This document shows positions 8,638-16,506 of a stretch of 36,040 nt of DNA, one piece after another. A model generated the notes under the pieces. It did no database searches and had not been told where the DNA came from. It saw only the letters and a program-made list of their open reading frames with translations. The translations under genes and the position numbers were made by a program. This stretch comes from Brachyspira pilosicoli (GTDB lineage: Bacteria; Spirochaetota; Brachyspiria; Brachyspirales; Brachyspiraceae): contig NZ_SAXY01000053.1 in assembly GCF_008016535.1 (NCBI RefSeq), positions 1 to 36,040 of the forward strand. The letters are read 5' to 3'. How positions within the stretch are numbered: position 1 is the first letter of the stretch; the number at the start of each line of letters is the position of its first letter.

Positions 8638-9369
8638 ATGGAAATAATAGACAATACAAGCAGAGTACAATTATACTATCAACTTTATGACATTCTTTTA
8701 AATAAAATAAAATCAGGTGATTACAAACCTAATGACTTATTTCCAACAGAGAATGAATTAATAGAAAAATATAAAGTGAGTAGAATTACTGTTAGAAAAG
8801 CTATGGATATGCTATCACAAGAAGGTTTAATATCTAAGAAAAGAGGTATTGGTACATTTGTAAAAGCACAGAAAATAGAAAATAACCTAGCATCTATAAT
8901 TGATTTTAACGATAATATGAAAAATAAAGGATATAGTCATTCTACTAAAGTTATAACTAATAAAATTGTAGAATGCAATAATAATATATCAGAAGCTCTA
9001 TCTATACCAAACAATACAAAACTTATAAATATAGAAAGACTTAGACTTATGCAAAATGAACCTATATGTTTAGAGTCAGCAAATCTTATATATGACAGAT
9101 GCCCTGAAGTATTGAATAGAGATTTTAATAACGAATCTTTAAGAACTTTTATAAAAGATAATTATAAAATCATATGGAAACATGCTAAACAAAAAATAAC
9201 AGCTATAAATACTGATAAAAGAATATCGAATATTTTAAATATAAAAAAAGGAGACCCTATTTTATATATAGAAAGGGTAAGTTATTGTACAGACAATATT
9301 CCTTTAGAGTATTTAGAAGCATATTATAGAGCTGATATGTATTACTTTACTGTTGATTTAGAATATTAA
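8638..9369 (+). CDS. GntR-family regulator with UTRA domain
   Basis: 243 residues. An N-terminal winged helix (about 10-75) shows YQLYDILLNKIKSGDYKP, FPTENELIEKYKVSRITVRKA and GLISKKRGIGTFV, typical of the HutC/FarR subfamily. The UTRA ligand domain follows (about 95-240), with INIERLRLMQNEPICLES and PLEYLEAYYRAD. Such regulators bind phosphorylated sugars. Lying 75 bp behind the ROK kinase, it probably controls the same pathway, and its target operon has lost its aldolase. Confidence 0.9.
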   Translation: MEIIDNTSRVQLYYQLYDILLNKIKSGDYKPNDLFPTENELIEKYKVSRITVRKAMDMLSQEGLISKKRGIGTFVKAQKIENNLASIIDFNDNMKNKGYSHSTKVITNKIVECNNNISEALSIPNNTKLINIERLRLMQNEPICLESANLIYDRCPEVLNRDFNNESLRTFIKDNYKIIWKHAKQKITAINTDKRISNILNIKKGDPILYIERVSYCTDNIPLEYLEAYYRADMYYFTVDLEY

Positions 9370-9419
9370 AATTAGGCTTTTATAATAATTAATAATAAAA
9401 TATTACAATAAAAAAATAG

Positions 9420-9462
9420 TATAATTATAAAACTAAATACAAATTTTAGTTTTATAATTATA
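9420..9462. terminator. Bidirectional hairpin terminator between gntR and scpB
   Basis: Perfect 18-bp inverted repeat TATAATTATAAAACTAAA and its complement around a 7-nt loop, between two convergent genes. The stem is AT-rich with T/A tails on both sides. Confidence 0.75.
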
Positions 9463-9475
9463 TATATTTAAATAA

Positions 9476-10108
9476 TTAATCGTTTCTGTTAAACTCTAAA
9501 TCTTTTAATTCTCTTAATTTTGGTAAATCATCTAAACTGTTTATACCAAAATGCATTAAGAATTTATCTGTTGTTCCATAAGTTTGTCTTTTGTCAAGAT
9601 AATCTTTTCTGCCTTTCCAAGCTATAAAACCATCTTCCATAAGCATTCTAAGATGATAAGAACTATCACTTTGTCTTATATCATCAATTTCTGCTTTTGT
9701 AAGAGGCTGCTTATATGCTATAATAGAAAGTGTTTGAAGCATAGCTTTTGATATTTTCTTTTTACGTTTTCTGTCATATATTGCAGATAAAGTACCAAAT
9801 GTAGAAGGTATTATAGTCATCATCACACTATCACCTATTTCTAATATCTCTATTGCACTTCCTACGCTTTTGTATCTATTATTAATATTTTCTATATAAT
9901 TTCTTATATCAGTATTTTCACATTTAAAAAGATTTCTTAATCTAGATATAGAAACCGTACCCTCTACATATATAACAGCTTCTAATACCCTCTCAAGTTC
10001 TTCCTTATTCTCTAATACATTTTCATCTATTGTAAAATTACTTTCTGCTTTTACCTCATTATTATTAGCTTCAATAGTATCTTGATTAGATAATTCCTCT
10101 AAACTCAT
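9476..10108 (-). CDS. scpB: Segregation and condensation protein B
   Basis: 210 residues. After a variable acidic N-terminus (1-32), two winged-helix domains follow, with LEAVIYVEGTVS, TLSIIAYKQPLTKAEIDDIR and the C-terminal GRKDYLDKRQTYGTTDKF then FGINSLDDLP, all hallmarks of ScpB. ScpB dimers join ScpA and SMC in the condensin that organises and segregates chromosomes. The ATG has AAGGA 9 nt upstream. No scpA is seen in the window. Confidence 0.92.
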   Translation of the reverse strand: MSLEELSNQDTIEANNNEVKAESNFTIDENVLENKEELERVLEAVIYVEGTVSISRLRNLFKCENTDIRNYIENINNRYKSVGSAIEILEIGDSVMMTIIPSTFGTLSAIYDRKRKKKISKAMLQTLSIIAYKQPLTKAEIDDIRQSDSSYHLRMLMEDGFIAWKGRKDYLDKRQTYGTTDKFLMHFGINSLDDLPKLRELKDLEFNRND

Positions 10109-10286
10109 TTAAGAAAATCCTTTTTCATTTTTGATTTGTCGCTATTATAACATATAAATTCTTTTTTTCAATCTAAAATAATTCTAAAAAATAATATGCT
10201 CTTATAGCATTAATATAAACTACTTGAAAAAGAATATCTTTATTGTATTATAATGTATAATAAATAATGTATAAGGACATCGTAAA

Positions 10287-11267
10287 ATGTTAAATAATCT
10301 AGTAAACTCTCCTATTAAAGAAATTCAAAATAATAAAAATATTGATGTAATTTCTAATATAAAATCATATAATAATAATTATTATACAATATTTAATGAA
10401 GATTGCAGAAAAGCTATAAAAAAAATACCAAATAATTATATAGATTTTATAGTAACAGATCCACCTTACTTTATTGATGGAATGGATAATAATTGGAATG
10501 ATAGTAAATTAAATAAAAGAACTAAATATTCTAAAATAATAGGCGGAATACCTGCTGGAATGAAATTTGATAGAAAACAAGGAGAGCAATTACAGCAATT
10601 TTTAGAACCTTTAGCTAATGAATTTTTTAGAATATTAAAGCCTGGTGGATTTTGTGTTATATTTTCACAAGGAAGACTTTATCACAGAATGGCTATGTCT
10701 TTAGATATTGTTGGTTTTGAAATTAGAGATTTAATGATTTGGAAGTATGAAGGTCAGGCAAAAGCTTTTTCACAAGATCATTTTATTAAAAGGGATAAAA
10801 ATAAAACTTTAGAAGAAAAAGAAAAATTAATTAATGAACTTAAAGGATTTAAAACACCGCAATTAAAGCCACAATTAGAACCTATGGTTTTGGCTCAAAA
10901 ACCTAGAGAAGGAACTTTTGTAGAAAATTGGGAAAAATATGGCGTTGGATTAATGAATACCAATGAAACTTTAGATGGAAAATTTCCAGGTACAGTAATG
11001 GAAGTTTCTAAAAAAGTTCGTAATAATGAGACGAATGAAAAATTAGAACATATGACTATAAAACCAGTGATTCTAATATCACATTTAATAAAATTATTCA
11101 CTAAAAAAAATCAGATAGTTTTAGACCCATTTTTAGGAAGCGGTTCTCATGGTGTTGCAGCAATTATGAATAACCGCAATTTTATTGGTTTTGAAATAGA
11201 AGAAAAATATTTTAATATTGCTAAAAAAAGATTAGAAAAATTAGAAAAAGAACCATCATTTTTTTAA
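10287..11267 (+). CDS. DNA adenine/cytosine-N4 methyltransferase, beta-class type II
   Basis: 326 residues. Catalytic motif IV DPPY is at 58-61 (IVTDPPYF) and the S-adenosylmethionine motif I comes late as LDPFLGSGS (279-287), so the order is that of beta-class N6-adenine or N4-cytosine methyltransferases. The central variable part (about 150-250) would read the DNA target. The downstream gene converges and its stop codon lies 12 bp inside this one; it encodes an HNH nuclease, so the two make a restriction-modification pair. Shine-Dalgarno AAGGA. The recognition sequence cannot be deduced. Confidence 0.88.
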   Translation: MLNNLVNSPIKEIQNNKNIDVISNIKSYNNNYYTIFNEDCRKAIKKIPNNYIDFIVTDPPYFIDGMDNNWNDSKLNKRTKYSKIIGGIPAGMKFDRKQGEQLQQFLEPLANEFFRILKPGGFCVIFSQGRLYHRMAMSLDIVGFEIRDLMIWKYEGQAKAFSQDHFIKRDKNKTLEEKEKLINELKGFKTPQLKPQLEPMVLAQKPREGTFVENWEKYGVGLMNTNETLDGKFPGTVMEVSKKVRNNETNEKLEHMTIKPVILISHLIKLFTKKNQIVLDPFLGSGSHGVAAIMNNRNFIGFEIEEKYFNIAKKRLEKLEKEPSFF

Positions 11268-11978
11268 TATATTTTTTAATATTTCAAATAATTTCTCTTT
11301 CATTTCTGTAGACGAAGATTCTATAAATTTACAAACAACCCTAAATCCATCTTCTGTATTGGCAACAGCACTAACTCTTCCTGTCTTATCATATATCCAA
11401 CGATTTCTGTCAGCTCTATTACAAATTTGACATTGAGGTATTATATTGCCTTCTTCTAATGGTAATGCTGGATTCATATGACCTTTTTGTAGTTTTACTA
11501 CTACTCCTTTTCTAAATAAATGTTCTTCACCTTCTTTTGAACCGCAAACTGCACAGCAATAATTATAATGTTTTTTTATTTCTTCCCAATCGCCAATAAA
11601 TCCTTCTCTTCTATCTGAAGAAAAAGCTGTATATGGAGTCTTAAGATCAATTAGTTTATATGAACCAGCTGGTATATATTCTTTACTGTCTCCTCTAGTT
11701 CCTGATAATATGTTCCAGCCGCTTTGCATAGATAAATGTCTTGCTTGCTGCACATCATTTGTATCTGGATAAAATTGTTTAATAAATAATGTTAATTCTG
11801 ATTTTGATATTATTTTTGTATTTGGATAATCTTTAGCGAGCCTAATTAAAACTAAAGCATCTTTTGTATAATTATTTTTAATTTTTAATTTTGGTAATTT
11901 TACACCTTTATCAGCCAAATATTTTTCATAATGATAAACTATCATATTCCAAATTTTTAATATTTCTTCATCATTCAT
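11256..11978 (-). CDS. HNH restriction endonuclease (partner of the methyltransferase)
   Basis: 240 residues. The C-terminal half has a zinc-finger HNH core: CAVC (142-145), LQKGHMNPALPL (H167), EGNIIPQCQIC (N178, C183, C186) and RNRWIYDKTGRV. The N-terminal 130 residues (YTKDALVLIRLAKDY, ARHLSMQSGW, GSYKLIDLKTPY) are probably the DNA-recognition part. The position, tail-to-tail with and overlapping a type II methyltransferase, is the main reason to call it a restriction enzyme. All HNH residues appear intact. It has its own promoter region upstream near 11979-12058. Confidence 0.8.
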   Translation of the reverse strand: MNDEEILKIWNMIVYHYEKYLADKGVKLPKLKIKNNYTKDALVLIRLAKDYPNTKIISKSELTLFIKQFYPDTNDVQQARHLSMQSGWNILSGTRGDSKEYIPAGSYKLIDLKTPYTAFSSDRREGFIGDWEEIKKHYNYCCAVCGSKEGEEHLFRKGVVVKLQKGHMNPALPLEEGNIIPQCQICNRADRNRWIYDKTGRVSAVANTEDGFRVVCKFIESSSTEMKEKLFEILKNILKK

Positions 11979-12058
11979 AATATATTTTAATTCCTTTAAA
12001 ACATAATATGAATTATATTCGGATTATTAATAAATATTTAAAGTGAATAAAAATATGC

Positions 12059-12559
12059 TTATATATGTCTTTTGTATAAATCATAAAAATATCTTAAAGA
12101 CTCAATAATATCTCCATTCTCACACATCTCTCTATAAACTTTTTCATTAACAATTTTTGCCTCGCTAACCTCATTTTCTTGTAAAATTAAATCATTTATA
12201 TTAACATCTCTTTTAAACAAGTAAGAATCAATTATAGTATTAGAAAAATCAAGAATAAACGAAGTAAGAAATATAGCTTCATCAATTTCAAAAGATAGTC
12301 CAATCTCTTCTTTTAACTCCCTAATAGCTCCCTCAACACTGCTCTCACCAGCAACTATAGAACCCTCAGTGCATTCCCACATATTAGGACATATCTTTTT
12401 ACTGCTATGCCTCTTAGTTAATATCACCTCATCATTACTATTAACCACCCAAGCATGTATCACTATATGATAATCATTTTTATCTAAAGGCATACCTCTT
12501 TCATGCAGTTTATTCTTTTTATTCTTATTTATATCATATACGTCCCAAATCTCAGCCAT
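12059..12559 (-). CDS. Nudix hydrolase
   Basis: 166 residues from the ATG at 12559; an upstream in-frame GTG (12580) exists but the conserved start of this subfamily (AEIWDVYDINKNKK) fits the ATG. The Nudix box is complete: GSIVAGESSVEGAIRELKEE then IGL. The N-terminal layout and HIVIHAWVVN resemble the YfcD/IPP-isomerase-like Nudix group, which hydrolyses nucleoside diphosphate derivatives; substrate unknown. It follows the radical-SAM-like gene with 17 bp between stop and start, or an overlap if the GTG is used, so they are likely co-transcribed. Confidence 0.85.
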   Translation of the reverse strand: MAEIWDVYDINKNKKNKLHERGMPLDKNDYHIVIHAWVVNSNDEVILTKRHSSKKICPNMWECTEGSIVAGESSVEGAIRELKEEIGLSFEIDEAIFLTSFILDFSNTIIDSYLFKRDVNINDLILQENEVSEAKIVNEKVYREMCENGDIIESLRYFYDLYKRHI

Positions 12560-12576
12560 AATATTTTTTATTATTA

Positions 12577-14037
12577 TCACTCCCTATTGATATACGATGA
12601 TATTATATTTCTAAAAGAGTTTATATGATGCTTAATATCATATATATCTCTAATACTTAATATTTTATGCAAAACATACATAGGATTAAAAGATAAATTA
12701 TAAAAATATTCCACATACTGAAAAATATCATCAACTTCCAATTTCAGCACACTGCTACGCATATCATATTCAAACCAATTATCTGTTTTAATATAATTAT
12801 TCTCCTTGCAATAATTAAAAATATTAGTACCGGGATATGGAACAAAGATTGAAGTATTCATTTTATTTATATAGCCATTAATCATTAAATATTTTATTAC
12901 ATCAAAAGTAGATATAATATCTTCTTCGCTCTCCCAAGGATAGCCAATCTTAACCATCATATCTATAAATAATCCAGCCTTCCTTGCCATTTTTATAGAT
13001 TCAATAACAGAATCTATATTTATATGCGAAGGAAAAAGTTTTTCTAATGTTTTAGTATTAGCAGAAGGAAAAGTTACAATTAATGTTTTAACCCCAGCCC
13101 TTTTCATCATTTTATAATAATGATAATCCAAATCAGTAAAATATATATGACAATCAATATAAACTTTTTTATTTAATTTTCTCTCTATCATAGTTTGACA
13201 AAACAATGAAAGCCACTCTCCTGTAGGAAAAGAAACCGTAACATCAACAAACTCTCTTATACCGTATCTTTTATATAAATATTCTATCTCATCAACAACA
13301 TTAATAGGATTTCTTAATCTAACATTATTAAATAATATATTGGAAGATGCACAATTATAATTTCCAAAAACAGCCCCCCTTCCAGACATAATAAATGTAG
13401 CTGGAGTTTTTTTATAATATTCATTTTCTTTAGAATATAATTTCCAGTTAGTGAGATTTCTATCTATAAATGGAAGCCTATCTAAAGGATAATCAAGTTT
13501 ACATTTACCAGTATTTCTAATATTTCCTTGAGAAGTTCTATAATATATACCCTCTTTTAATTTTTCACCGTTATTAATATGATTTACAATGCTTAAAAGT
13601 AATATATCATAATCTCCGCCTGCAATAACAAAATCTACTTCAGACTTATCAAAACTCTCTTCAGGCAATGCTGTAACATGGTCGCCTGCTAAAACTATAT
13701 AAACATTTTTATATTTATCTTTAATAGCATTAATAGTATCCCAAGTATAATTTATTGTGGCAGTAGTAGCTTCAAAAAATATTAATTGCGGATTTATTTT
13801 GTCTATTTGTATAAGCCAATCTATTATATCCATCTTTCTTGCAATAGTGTCTATAAAAAAAACATCATAGCCATTATTTTTTAATAAAGTGGCAGCATAA
13901 GCTAAAAGCATTGGGTAATTAGCACTAAAATTTCTTACCCATTGAAATTGCCTATTTAAAGACATTAATGGAAAACCTTTATTATATTCAAAAGGAGGAT
14001 ATGTTATACATACTCTGTCAATTTTTTCTTTTTTCAT
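12577..14037 (-). CDS. B12-binding/radical SAM-like protein with degenerate cluster motif
   Basis: 486 residues. The N-terminal part (about 8-175) looks like the B12-binding-like Rossmann domain of BchE-type proteins (ITYPPFEYNKGFPLMS, LAGDHVTALPEESF, FVIAGGD). The radical SAM barrel follows (about 205-420; KIGYPWESEEDI and SIFVPYPGTNIF are typical late motifs). The cluster motif is damaged: where CX3CX2C should be, the sequence is RGAVFGNYNCASS, so residues 222 and 226 are Ala and Asn and only C229 remains. The B12-binding DxHxxG motif is also absent. It is either an inactive homologue, or a non-radical protein using the same fold. It sits between ykgJ-like and Nudix genes. Confidence 0.75.
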   Translation of the reverse strand: MKKEKIDRVCITYPPFEYNKGFPLMSLNRQFQWVRNFSANYPMLLAYAATLLKNNGYDVFFIDTIARKMDIIDWLIQIDKINPQLIFFEATTATINYTWDTINAIKDKYKNVYIVLAGDHVTALPEESFDKSEVDFVIAGGDYDILLLSIVNHINNGEKLKEGIYYRTSQGNIRNTGKCKLDYPLDRLPFIDRNLTNWKLYSKENEYYKKTPATFIMSGRGAVFGNYNCASSNILFNNVRLRNPINVVDEIEYLYKRYGIREFVDVTVSFPTGEWLSLFCQTMIERKLNKKVYIDCHIYFTDLDYHYYKMMKRAGVKTLIVTFPSANTKTLEKLFPSHINIDSVIESIKMARKAGLFIDMMVKIGYPWESEEDIISTFDVIKYLMINGYINKMNTSIFVPYPGTNIFNYCKENNYIKTDNWFEYDMRSSVLKLEVDDIFQYVEYFYNLSFNPMYVLHKILSIRDIYDIKHHINSFRNIISSYINRE

Positions 14038-14052
14038 TGCTTATATATTTTT

Positions 14053-14493
14053 TTATTTTACTTTTTTGGATATTTTTTTAGGAGATTTAGAAGATTTCTT
14101 TTTAATTATTTTTTTCTCATAAACATATTTTTCTAATTCATACTGATCATCAAATATTACATCATACCACTCTTCATATCTCTCACATTTAGGCGGGCTG
14201 TGTTTAGTGCATATATCATGCCTATTCTCATAATTTGTACATAAATAAGTTTTTTTATCTAAATACCTGCACTCGCTTCTTATCATATGATACCAAGTAT
14301 CCTGATATATAAATATAAATGAATGCTTAAAATAAAGATACCATTTCAAAGTTTTTAATTCTTCTTCATTTTTAGGCTTAGATATTTCCATCACCAAATC
14401 ATGACAGCATAAAGAATTACAATCAGCACATAATTTATCTGTAACTTTCTCTTTTCTATCTTTAAAAATTTTATCAGAAGGTATTACTTTCAT
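14053..14493 (-). CDS. YkgJ-family cysteine-cluster protein
   Basis: 146 residues from the ATG at 14493. A TTG 12 codons upstream lies at the predicted transcript start and is unlikely. Eight cysteines are arranged as CADCNSLCC, then CRYLDKKTYLC, then CTKHSPPKC, the pattern of the YkgJ/CxxCxxCC family, thought to bind zinc or an iron-sulfur cluster. The tail is Lys/Ser-rich. First gene of a probable three-gene unit with the radical-SAM-like and Nudix genes; 15 bp separate it from the former. No precise function is known. Confidence 0.8.
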   Translation of the reverse strand: MKVIPSDKIFKDRKEKVTDKLCADCNSLCCHDLVMEISKPKNEEELKTLKWYLYFKHSFIFIYQDTWYHMIRSECRYLDKKTYLCTNYENRHDICTKHSPPKCERYEEWYDVIFDDQYELEKYVYEKKIIKKKSSKSPKKISKKVK

Positions 14494-14528
14494 TTTGATA
14501 TATCGCCCTATAAAAAAATACTCGTTCA

Positions 14529-14557
14529 ATTATACTAAAGTGATTAGGTTTTGTCAA
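14529..14557 (-). promoter_or_regulatory. Consensus promoter of the ykgJ-like/radical SAM/Nudix unit
   Basis: On the minus strand TTGACA (14557-14552) and TATAAT (14534-14529) are spaced by exactly 17 nt. The start codon at 14493 then has a leader of about 30 nt. Confidence 0.8.
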
Positions 14558-14609
14558 TTTGATATTTTTGTTATTATAGCGGATTGTACAACCGCTCCAC
14601 TTCTTTTGG

Positions 14610-14632
14610 CGACCGAAGGAAGTGCCTGTGGG
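14610..14632. repeat. Short hairpin insert, copy A
   Basis: CGACCGAAGGAAGTGCC then TGT then GGG. Removing about 22-24 bp restores a palindromic arm CTTCTTTTGGG/CCCAAAGAAG. Same first 20 bases as copy D inside the transposase at 34118-34141. Confidence 0.6.
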
Positions 14633-14750
14633 TATGACCCAAAGAAGCAAAATAACTGCAATTTTTTAGCTTGAAATGTTTGTATTATCTTATAGTTTAT
14701 AAATATCCAAAACGTACAAAGCTAAAACACTTGCACTTTTTGGTTCTTTG

Positions 14751-14777
14751 ACGAAGTCCGCAGAGCGTAAGCTGCGG
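14751..14777. repeat. Short hairpin insert, copy B
   Basis: ACGAAGT then a perfect 6-bp stem CCGCAG/CTGCGG around AGCGTAAG. Without about 24 bp the flanks join to TTTGCGGGAAAAAG, close to the uninterrupted versions at 14983 and 3957. Confidence 0.6.
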
Positions 14778-15117
14778 GAAAAAGTTGATAGAAAATTATT
14801 ATTTTAAATACTAAAAATTTTTAAGTTTTGTATTTTAGTTATTTGCAGGGCTTTGCCCCGCACCCCAGTTCTTTTATTGGTATAAAAGAACCAAAAGAAC
14901 TGTATTTTTTTAGCTTGAAATGTTTGTATTATTTTATAGTTTATACATATTCCTAAGATATTAGCTATAGTATTTATACTTTTTTGCGGCGGGAAAAAGT
15001 TGATAGAAAATTATTATTTCAATATATACTAAAAATTTTTAACTCTTTCAAACTTATTGATGTTTTTATAAAAAAATATATAATACATTCTATACGAAAT
15101 ATATTAGGAGAACTAAA

Positions 15118-15753
15118 ATGAAATTAAAAATATTTATAATTTCTTTTATATTTATTTTTTCAAATACGCTTTTTCCTGCTTTTGAATTAGGTTTTGCTGG
15201 AAAATTTGGATTTGCCGACAGTTTTACTGATTTAACAGGCGGGGTTTTTGAGCCAAGAATAGATTTAAATTTACAATTAGGTTATAACTTTCCTATAAAT
15301 AAATCTTCTTTTAGGAGTATGAGTTTATTATTTGATACGGGAATAGATGCTCGAATGATATCTTTAAAAAATGATAATTATAAAATAAATCAATTAGAGG
15401 CAGGCGGAATAACAACTGGTTTGGCATTAAAATTTATATTTACTCCTGTTTTAAATTCAAAAATAGATTTAGTTTTCGGTTTATCTTCAGGTGTTAAATT
15501 TATACCTATAATAGATGATTTAAATATAAAACCAAATAAAGTTCCGATATCTCCATACGTTAATTTATTTTTAGAAAATAGAATTTATAATGTTAATGAA
15601 ACTTTGGCTATTGTATATGGTGTTAATATTTTTTATGAATATATGATATTTGATAAAAGCGATATAAATAACTTATTTGGAGGCTATAATATAAATCAGC
15701 ATCATTCAATAGGAACTATGCTTTCTATAGGTATTCATTTTGGAAAGCGTTAA
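15118..15753 (+). CDS. Secreted outer-membrane beta-barrel-like protein
   Basis: 211 residues. A signal peptide (about 1-20, ending FSNTLFPAFE) is followed by alternating amphipathic strands such as LNLQLGYNFP, TTGLALKFIF, VFGLSSGVKF and a final strand SIGTMLSIGIHFGKR, suggesting a small barrel (about 8-10 strands) in the outer membrane. Shine-Dalgarno GGAG precedes the ATG. It stands alone, bracketed by intergenic repeats, and is closed by a strong terminator. Family not identified. Confidence 0.7.
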   Translation: MKLKIFIISFIFIFSNTLFPAFELGFAGKFGFADSFTDLTGGVFEPRIDLNLQLGYNFPINKSSFRSMSLLFDTGIDARMISLKNDNYKINQLEAGGITTGLALKFIFTPVLNSKIDLVFGLSSGVKFIPIIDDLNIKPNKVPISPYVNLFLENRIYNVNETLAIVYGVNIFYEYMIFDKSDINNLFGGYNINQHHSIGTMLSIGIHFGKR

Positions 15754-15781
15754 AGTTTATAATAATTAGTATAGAATACGG

Positions 15782-15824
15782 GGCTTATGATGAATGAATA
15801 TATTTATCATAAGCCTTATTTTTT
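15782..15824 (+). terminator. Rho-independent terminator after the barrel gene
   Basis: 10-bp perfect stem GGCTTATGAT/ATCATAAGCC, 14-nt loop, then TTATTTTTTATT. Confidence 0.85.
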
Positions 15825-15879
15825 ATTAATTCATACTAAAGATTTTCAAGTTTATAAAAATTTAGTTTTTATATTTTTA

Positions 15880-16040
15880 TTTGTGGTGGCGTTGCCCCCT
15901 GCGAAGCGTGCCCGTAGGGTACACACCCCCAGTTCTTTTATTGGTATAAAAGAACCAAAAGAACTGCATTTTTTTAGCTTAAAATGTTGGTATTATTTTA
16001 TAGTTTATACATATTCCAAACATATAAAGCTATAGTACTT
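15880..16040. repeat. Third mosaic intergenic repeat with hairpin insert C
   Basis: Contains GGCGTTGCCCC, CCCCCAGTTCTTTTATTGG, AAAAGAACCAAAAGAACTG and the TTTTTTAGCTTAAAATGTTGG module seen at 14845-14955. Positions 15899-15922 are a 24-bp insert (CTGCGAAGC, stem GTGCCC/GGGTAC with loop GTA) absent from the 14845 copy. With the terminator it fills the roughly 300-bp gap before marR. Confidence 0.75.
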
Positions 16041-16054
16041 GCTTATATTAAAAA

Positions 16055-16495
16055 TCAATCTTTAGAATAATTCTCCATAAACTTAATCAGCTCTTTTAAA
16101 CAATTTGTATACTTCACTATATCCTCATCTTTTAATGAAGCAAGCATATCTGTATCAAGCTTTTCAAGTTTTTCTAATATAGGCTCGGCAAACTTAATAC
16201 CCTTCTTAGTGAGACTAATAATTTTGTTTCTTTTATCTTTAGCATTAATTTTTCTTGTAATATATCCTTTTTTCTCAAGCCCATTAAGAAGAGAGCAGCT
16301 TGTTTGCTTTGGTATGCACAATTTCTCTGTAACCATATTCTGAGGGCATTCTTTATTATAATAAATTAGCCCTAATGTAAACAAAGTTAAATCTGTTATT
16401 CCGTACTGTTTTGCCCATATATGATAAAATCTATTAGTTTCATACCAATGGTCGTATATAATGTCTATATGCTTCTTTAACTCTTCTTCTTTCAT
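16055..16495 (-). CDS. MarR-family regulator
   Basis: 146 residues. The winged helix is clear: TEKLCIPKQTSCSLLNGLEKKGYITRK (recognition region about 58-84), then the DKRNKIISLTKKG wing. It starts 11 bp behind the sodium symporter gene and is thus its likely co-transcribed partner; it may control the symporter or sense its substrate. MarR proteins are dimeric, usually ligand- or oxidation-released repressors. Confidence 0.88.
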   Translation of the reverse strand: MKEEELKKHIDIIYDHWYETNRFYHIWAKQYGITDLTLFTLGLIYYNKECPQNMVTEKLCIPKQTSCSLLNGLEKKGYITRKINAKDKRNKIISLTKKGIKFAEPILEKLEKLDTDMLASLKDEDIVKYTNCLKELIKFMENYSKD

Positions 16496-16506
16496 TTAAT
16501 AGCCTA

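Larger units (their letters stand above)
14573..15052. repeat. Tandem mosaic intergenic repeats (two diverged units)
   Basis: The gap between the YkgJ and outer-membrane genes (588 bp) consists largely of two related units, about 14573-14830 and 14838-15052. Both contain TTTTTTAGCTTGAAATGTTTGTATTA, TATAGTTTATA, and GCGGGAAAAAGTTGATAGAAAATTATTATTT. The first unit starts with a hairpin (AGCGG..TTG/CAACCGCT) and carries two hairpin inserts, at 14610-14632 and 14751-14774. The second starts GGGCTTTGCCCCGCACCCCAG without an insert there. No gene is supported. Confidence 0.75.

Noticed and set aside
14494-14529. TTG start for the YkgJ-like protein
   Set aside because: It sits at the predicted transcript start, too close for translation; the ATG at 14493 fits.
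14573-15052. CRISPR array in the repeat-rich gap
   Set aside because: The repeated modules are long, mosaic and unevenly spaced; no regular short repeats with unique spacers and no cas genes.
15787-16035. 82-codon ORF after the barrel gene
   Set aside because: It covers the terminator hairpin and the mosaic repeat with the hairpin insert; no ribosome site and repeat-derived composition.
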